Source: Pseudomonadota bacterium | GTDB taxonomy: Bacteria > Pseudomonadota > Gammaproteobacteria > Pseudomonadales > Azotimanducaceae | Reading direction: 5' to 3' | DNA: 9,521 nucleotides | Assembly: GCA_027622495.1 (NCBI GenBank) | Contig: JAQBYL010000141.1 | Coordinates: forward strand, 1-9,521 | Shown: positions 7,079-9,521 of the stretch, piece by piece | How positions within the stretch are numbered: position 1 is the first letter of the stretch | Layout: every line of letters starts with the position of its first letter | Translations under genes and position numbers: made by a program | Notes under the pieces: generated by a model | The model's input: only the letters and a program-made list of their open reading frames with translations | Told to the model about the DNA's origin: nothing | Databases searched by the model: none

Positions 7079-8068
7079 ATGCAAGCCTGGCAACTCACCC
7101 GCCTGGGTGACCCGTGGGACAACCTTGCGTTGAGGGAAGTCGCTTTACCCGAGCCCGGACCTGAGCAGATCCGCATCCGGGTGGATGCAACCGATCTCAA
7201 TTTTGCCGACATCCTGCAGTGCCAGGGCAGTTACCAGGTTAAGCTCGCCCTGCCATTTACCCCAGGCATGAACTCCGCCGGTGTTGTCACCGCCGCGGGG
7301 CCCGAAAGCAAGATACAGGTCGGTGCGCGGGTGGTCGGGCCAACAACCGGACCGTTCGGCGGCTATGCCGAACAAGCGATCATCACCGCGGCCCAGGCTC
7401 AACTTCTGCCTGACGGTCTGTCCACGATGAAGGCCAGTGCCATGCACGTGACCTACGGCACTGCCTGGTTCGGCCTGCATCTTCGCGGCAATCTCAAAGC
7501 GGGCGAAACAGTTCTGGTGCTGGCTGGTGCTGGCGGTGTGGGTTCGGCGGCCATCGATCTGGCAAAGGCCCACGGCTGCTGGGTAGTGGCTGCTGCCGGG
7601 GGTGCCGACAAAGTTTCCGTATGCCGGGATCTGGGTGCCGATGAGGTGATCGACTACAACAGCGAAGACCTGTATGCCCGGGTGATGCAGATGACCGACA
7701 AACGTGGCGTCGATGTGGTCTACGACCCGGTGGGTGGGGCTTACTTTGATGTCGCTCGCAGGCTCGTTGCCTGGGAAGGCCGGCTGCTGGTTATTGGTTT
7801 TGCCAGTGGTGTCATACCGTCAGCGCCTGCCAACCATGCGCTGGTCAAGAACTACTCTGTGGTGGGCGTGCACATGGGCGGCTACCGCAGTCATCCGGAT
7901 CAGACACCCTTTAAAAGATGCTATGGCGAACTGCATCAGATGTTGCTCGATGGCCGCATCTCACCGCTGGTCGGCGGTACGATCGGCATGACCGGTTTAC
8001 CGGACGCACTCAAGCGTCTGGCCAATCGACAGACCACCGGGCGCATTATTTTTAACCCCTCGAGGTAA
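7079..8068 (+). CDS. MDR-family NAD(P)H:quinone oxidoreductase-like protein
   Basis: This 329-residue soluble enzyme belongs to the medium-chain dehydrogenase/reductase superfamily. The N-terminal GroES-like domain (about 1-120) contains VDATDLNFADILQCQGSYQ and PFTPGMNSAGVV, typical of the zinc-independent quinone oxidoreductase branch; the usual catalytic zinc Cys/His set is absent. The nucleotide-binding Rossmann motif is LAGAGGVGSAAIDLAK (148-163), and VDVVYDPVGG (211-220) is also characteristic. Expected chemistry is NADPH-dependent reduction of quinones, enones or enoyl thioesters. The ATG at 7079 begins 2 bp after the preceding stop. A TTG at 7073 overlapping that stop is an alternative start two codons earlier. 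No strong Shine-Dalgarno is visible, so translational coupling to the hydrolase is likely. The MFS gene follows after 6 bp. The exact substrate is unknown. Confidence 0.88.
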   Translation: MQAWQLTRLGDPWDNLALREVALPEPGPEQIRIRVDATDLNFADILQCQGSYQVKLALPFTPGMNSAGVVTAAGPESKIQVGARVVGPTTGPFGGYAEQAIITAAQAQLLPDGLSTMKASAMHVTYGTAWFGLHLRGNLKAGETVLVLAGAGGVGSAAIDLAKAHGCWVVAAAGGADKVSVCRDLGADEVIDYNSEDLYARVMQMTDKRGVDVVYDPVGGAYFDVARRLVAWEGRLLVIGFASGVIPSAPANHALVKNYSVVGVHMGGYRSHPDQTPFKRCYGELHQMLLDGRISPLVGGTIGMTGLPDALKRLANRQTTGRIIFNPSR

Positions 8069-8074
8069 CTTTTT

Positions 8075-9376
8075 GTGGCGCAGCAACCCCAGCAGCCCGG
8101 CGGGCAGGTCGATCCCTACGCCCGCACAAACGTCAAGTACTACGCCCTCGGTGTGCTGACGGTTGTTTATGCTTTCAACTTCATTGACCGGCAGCTGCTG
8201 TCAATTCTTCAGGAGTCGATCCGGGAAGAACTGTTTTTGTCTGACAGTCAACTGGGCCTTCTGACCGGGTTTGCGTTCGCCATTTTCTACGTGTCCTTCG
8301 GCATCCCCATTGCGCGCTGGGCAGACAAGGGTAATCGACGCAACATCATCTCCATGGCCATCGGCCTGTGGAGTCTGATGACCGCGCTCAGCGGTTATGC
8401 ACAGAACTACATTCAGCTGCTGTTCGCCCGGATCGGCGTTGGTGTAGGTGAAGCTGGTGGAAGTCCCCCCGCGCACTCGATCATCTCGGACATATTCCCG
8501 GTCAAGAGTCGCGCGACCGCGCTGGCCTTCTACTCAACTGGCGTCAATTTCGGCATTCTGTTTGGCTTCCTGTTAGGCGGCTGGCTCAACGAATACTTCG
8601 GTTGGCGTACCGCCTTCCTGGTGGTGGGGGTGCCCGGGATCATCATGGCTGCGGTGGTTCGCTTCACGCTGGCCGAGCCGATCCGCGGCCTGTCGGAGAA
8701 TCGCACCGTTCAAGATGCGATCCCGATGATCGATGTGCTCAAACTGTTGTGGTCACGAAACTCCTTTCGCCACATGACCCTGGGTGCCGCGCTGAACGCC
8801 TTCGCCGGCTACAGCACCAGCAACTGGACGGCCTCGTTCATGATCCGAAGCCACGAAATGACCACCGGTGAACTGGGTACCTGGCTTGCGCTGATCATGG
8901 GTGCAGGCGGCGCAGTGGGGGTGTTTCTGGGTGGCCTGTTCGCCGACAGGTTAGCCGTCAAAGACAAACGCTGGCACATGTGGCTACCGGCGCTGACCGG
9001 GGTCATCTGCCTGCCTTTCATGGTGTTTGTTTACCTGGTCGATGATCGCTACGTTGCGCTGATCCTGTCTATCGTCCCCGGCATTCTATTCAACGTATAC
9101 CTGGGCAACACTCTGGCCATCACACACGGCCTGGTCGGCTTGCGCATGCGTGCCCTTGCGTCGGCAATCCTGTTTTTCGTACTGAACATCATCGGCCTCG
9201 GTATGGGCCCCTGGCTGGTTGGTGTACTGAGTGACTATCTGGAGCCATCGCTGGGGGTGGATTCACTACGCTATGCCATGCTCTACCTGATACCGGCGGC
9301 AATGACCTGGTCGGTGGTGCACCTGTTCCTGGCGGCGCGCCATCTTCGTGAAGACCTGGCCAACGCACCCCCTTAA
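8075..9376 (+). CDS. MFS transporter, Spinster-like
   Basis: This 433-residue inner-membrane protein has about twelve hydrophobic segments, roughly at 22-42, 59-81, 91-108, 113-135, 150-170, 178-198, 235-255, 268-290, 303-323, 326-348, 358-385 and 399-422. The loop 2-3 motif reads GIPIARWADKGNRR (76-89), the MFS motif A. FARIGVGVGEAGGSPPAHS (117-135) with SDIFPVKSRATALA (138-151) is characteristic of bacterial Spinster-like MFS proteins. Translation starts at a GTG (8075-8077), supported by GAGG at 8062-8065 and the position of the first helix; the preceding stop is 6 bp upstream. As the last gene of the hydrolase-reductase operon it probably moves the operon's substrate or product. Direction and ligand cannot be inferred. 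Its stop lies 5 bp from the stop of the convergent gene at 9382. Confidence 0.9.
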   Translation: MAQQPQQPGGQVDPYARTNVKYYALGVLTVVYAFNFIDRQLLSILQESIREELFLSDSQLGLLTGFAFAIFYVSFGIPIARWADKGNRRNIISMAIGLWSLMTALSGYAQNYIQLLFARIGVGVGEAGGSPPAHSIISDIFPVKSRATALAFYSTGVNFGILFGFLLGGWLNEYFGWRTAFLVVGVPGIIMAAVVRFTLAEPIRGLSENRTVQDAIPMIDVLKLLWSRNSFRHMTLGAALNAFAGYSTSNWTASFMIRSHEMTTGELGTWLALIMGAGGAVGVFLGGLFADRLAVKDKRWHMWLPALTGVICLPFMVFVYLVDDRYVALILSIVPGILFNVYLGNTLAITHGLVGLRMRALASAILFFVLNIIGLGMGPWLVGVLSDYLEPSLGVDSLRYAMLYLIPAAMTWSVVHLFLAARHLREDLANAPP

Positions 9377-9381
9377 GAAAG

Positions 9382-9521
9382 TCACATCTGGCGGAAGAGG
9401 TGAGCGTATGCCTGGCTGGTACGCAGCACCTCAGGTCGGGAACGAAGCGTGATTGCATAGCGACCCCGCAGGTCGCGTCGCGCCTGAGTGATTTCAGCTG
9501 CGTTGACGATCAGGGCCCGGT
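9382..9521 (-). CDS. Unidentified protein, C-terminal fragment
   Basis: A minus-strand frame is open from the window edge to a TGA at 9382-9384. It encodes the last 45 residues or so, beginning RALIVNAAEITQARRDLRG and ending in ...YAHLFRQM. The segment is Arg/Ala-rich and soluble, with helix-like composition. I do not recognise a family. Of the three minus-strand frames here, it is the only one that stays open from the edge to a stop just after the convergent transporter gene. That arrangement suggests a genuine convergent gene. The start lies outside the window. Confidence 0.5.
   Translation of the reverse strand, partial: RALIVNAAEITQARRDLRGRYAITLRSRPEVLRTSQAYAHLFRQM

Noticed and set aside
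9189..9458. An 89-codon minus-strand frame over the end of the transporter gene
   Set aside because: It lies largely antisense to the MFS gene and has low-complexity Pro/Arg content; a different minus-strand frame fits the convergent gene better.
1..9521. Mobile elements, CRISPR arrays, tRNA or rRNA genes, riboswitches
   Set aside because: No transposase, terminal inverted repeats, regularly spaced repeats or recognisable RNA gene was seen on either strand.

Overview
The window looks like a chromosomal segment of a proteobacterium, most likely a gammaproteobacterium. The basis is moderately high GC, clear Shine-Dalgarno sites, and beta-oxidation and alkaline phosphatase proteins of proteobacterial type. 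This is an impression from protein style, not a phylogeny. I found no tRNA, rRNA, CRISPR array, insertion sequence or phage gene.

Left part (1-3144): the start of an unidentified minus-strand gene (1-64) diverges from a plus-strand double hot-dog, MaoC-like dehydratase gene (203-1000). Between them is a good sigma70-type promoter for the minus-strand gene. The MaoC-like gene converges on a long minus-strand bifunctional enoyl-CoA hydratase / 3-hydroxyacyl-CoA dehydrogenase (1033-3144). Both handle acyl-CoA thioesters and point to fatty-acid or other acyl-CoA catabolism.

Middle part (3224-5913): two further minus-strand loci lie upstream of the beta-oxidation gene. One is a persulfide dioxygenase-rhodanese fusion (3224-4267) for sulfide/persulfide detoxification. 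The other is an exported PhoA-type alkaline phosphatase (4492-5913) that is not readable as one frame. It carries an 8-bp tandem duplication near its first metal-binding motif and a second indel about 430 bp further into the gene. The 224 bp between the two loci hold no gene I can assign, only a hydrophobic open frame without a good start.

Right part (5914-9521): a 212-bp intergenic region separates the divergent phosphatase from a tight plus-strand operon of three genes: a phosphotriesterase/lactonase-family amidohydrolase (6126-7076), a zinc-independent quinone-oxidoreductase-type MDR enzyme (7079-8068), and a Spinster-like MFS transporter with a GTG start (8075-9376). Spacings of 2 and 6 bp suggest co-transcription. 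A plausible, untested reading is uptake or efflux of a small organic compound, ring or ester opening, and reduction of an enone or quinone. The C-terminal end of an unidentified minus-strand gene (9382-9521) converges on the operon.

The most notable items are the doubly frameshifted phosphatase with its recognisable 8-bp duplication and the three-gene operon of unknown substrate. I see no clear evidence of a wholly new type of system.
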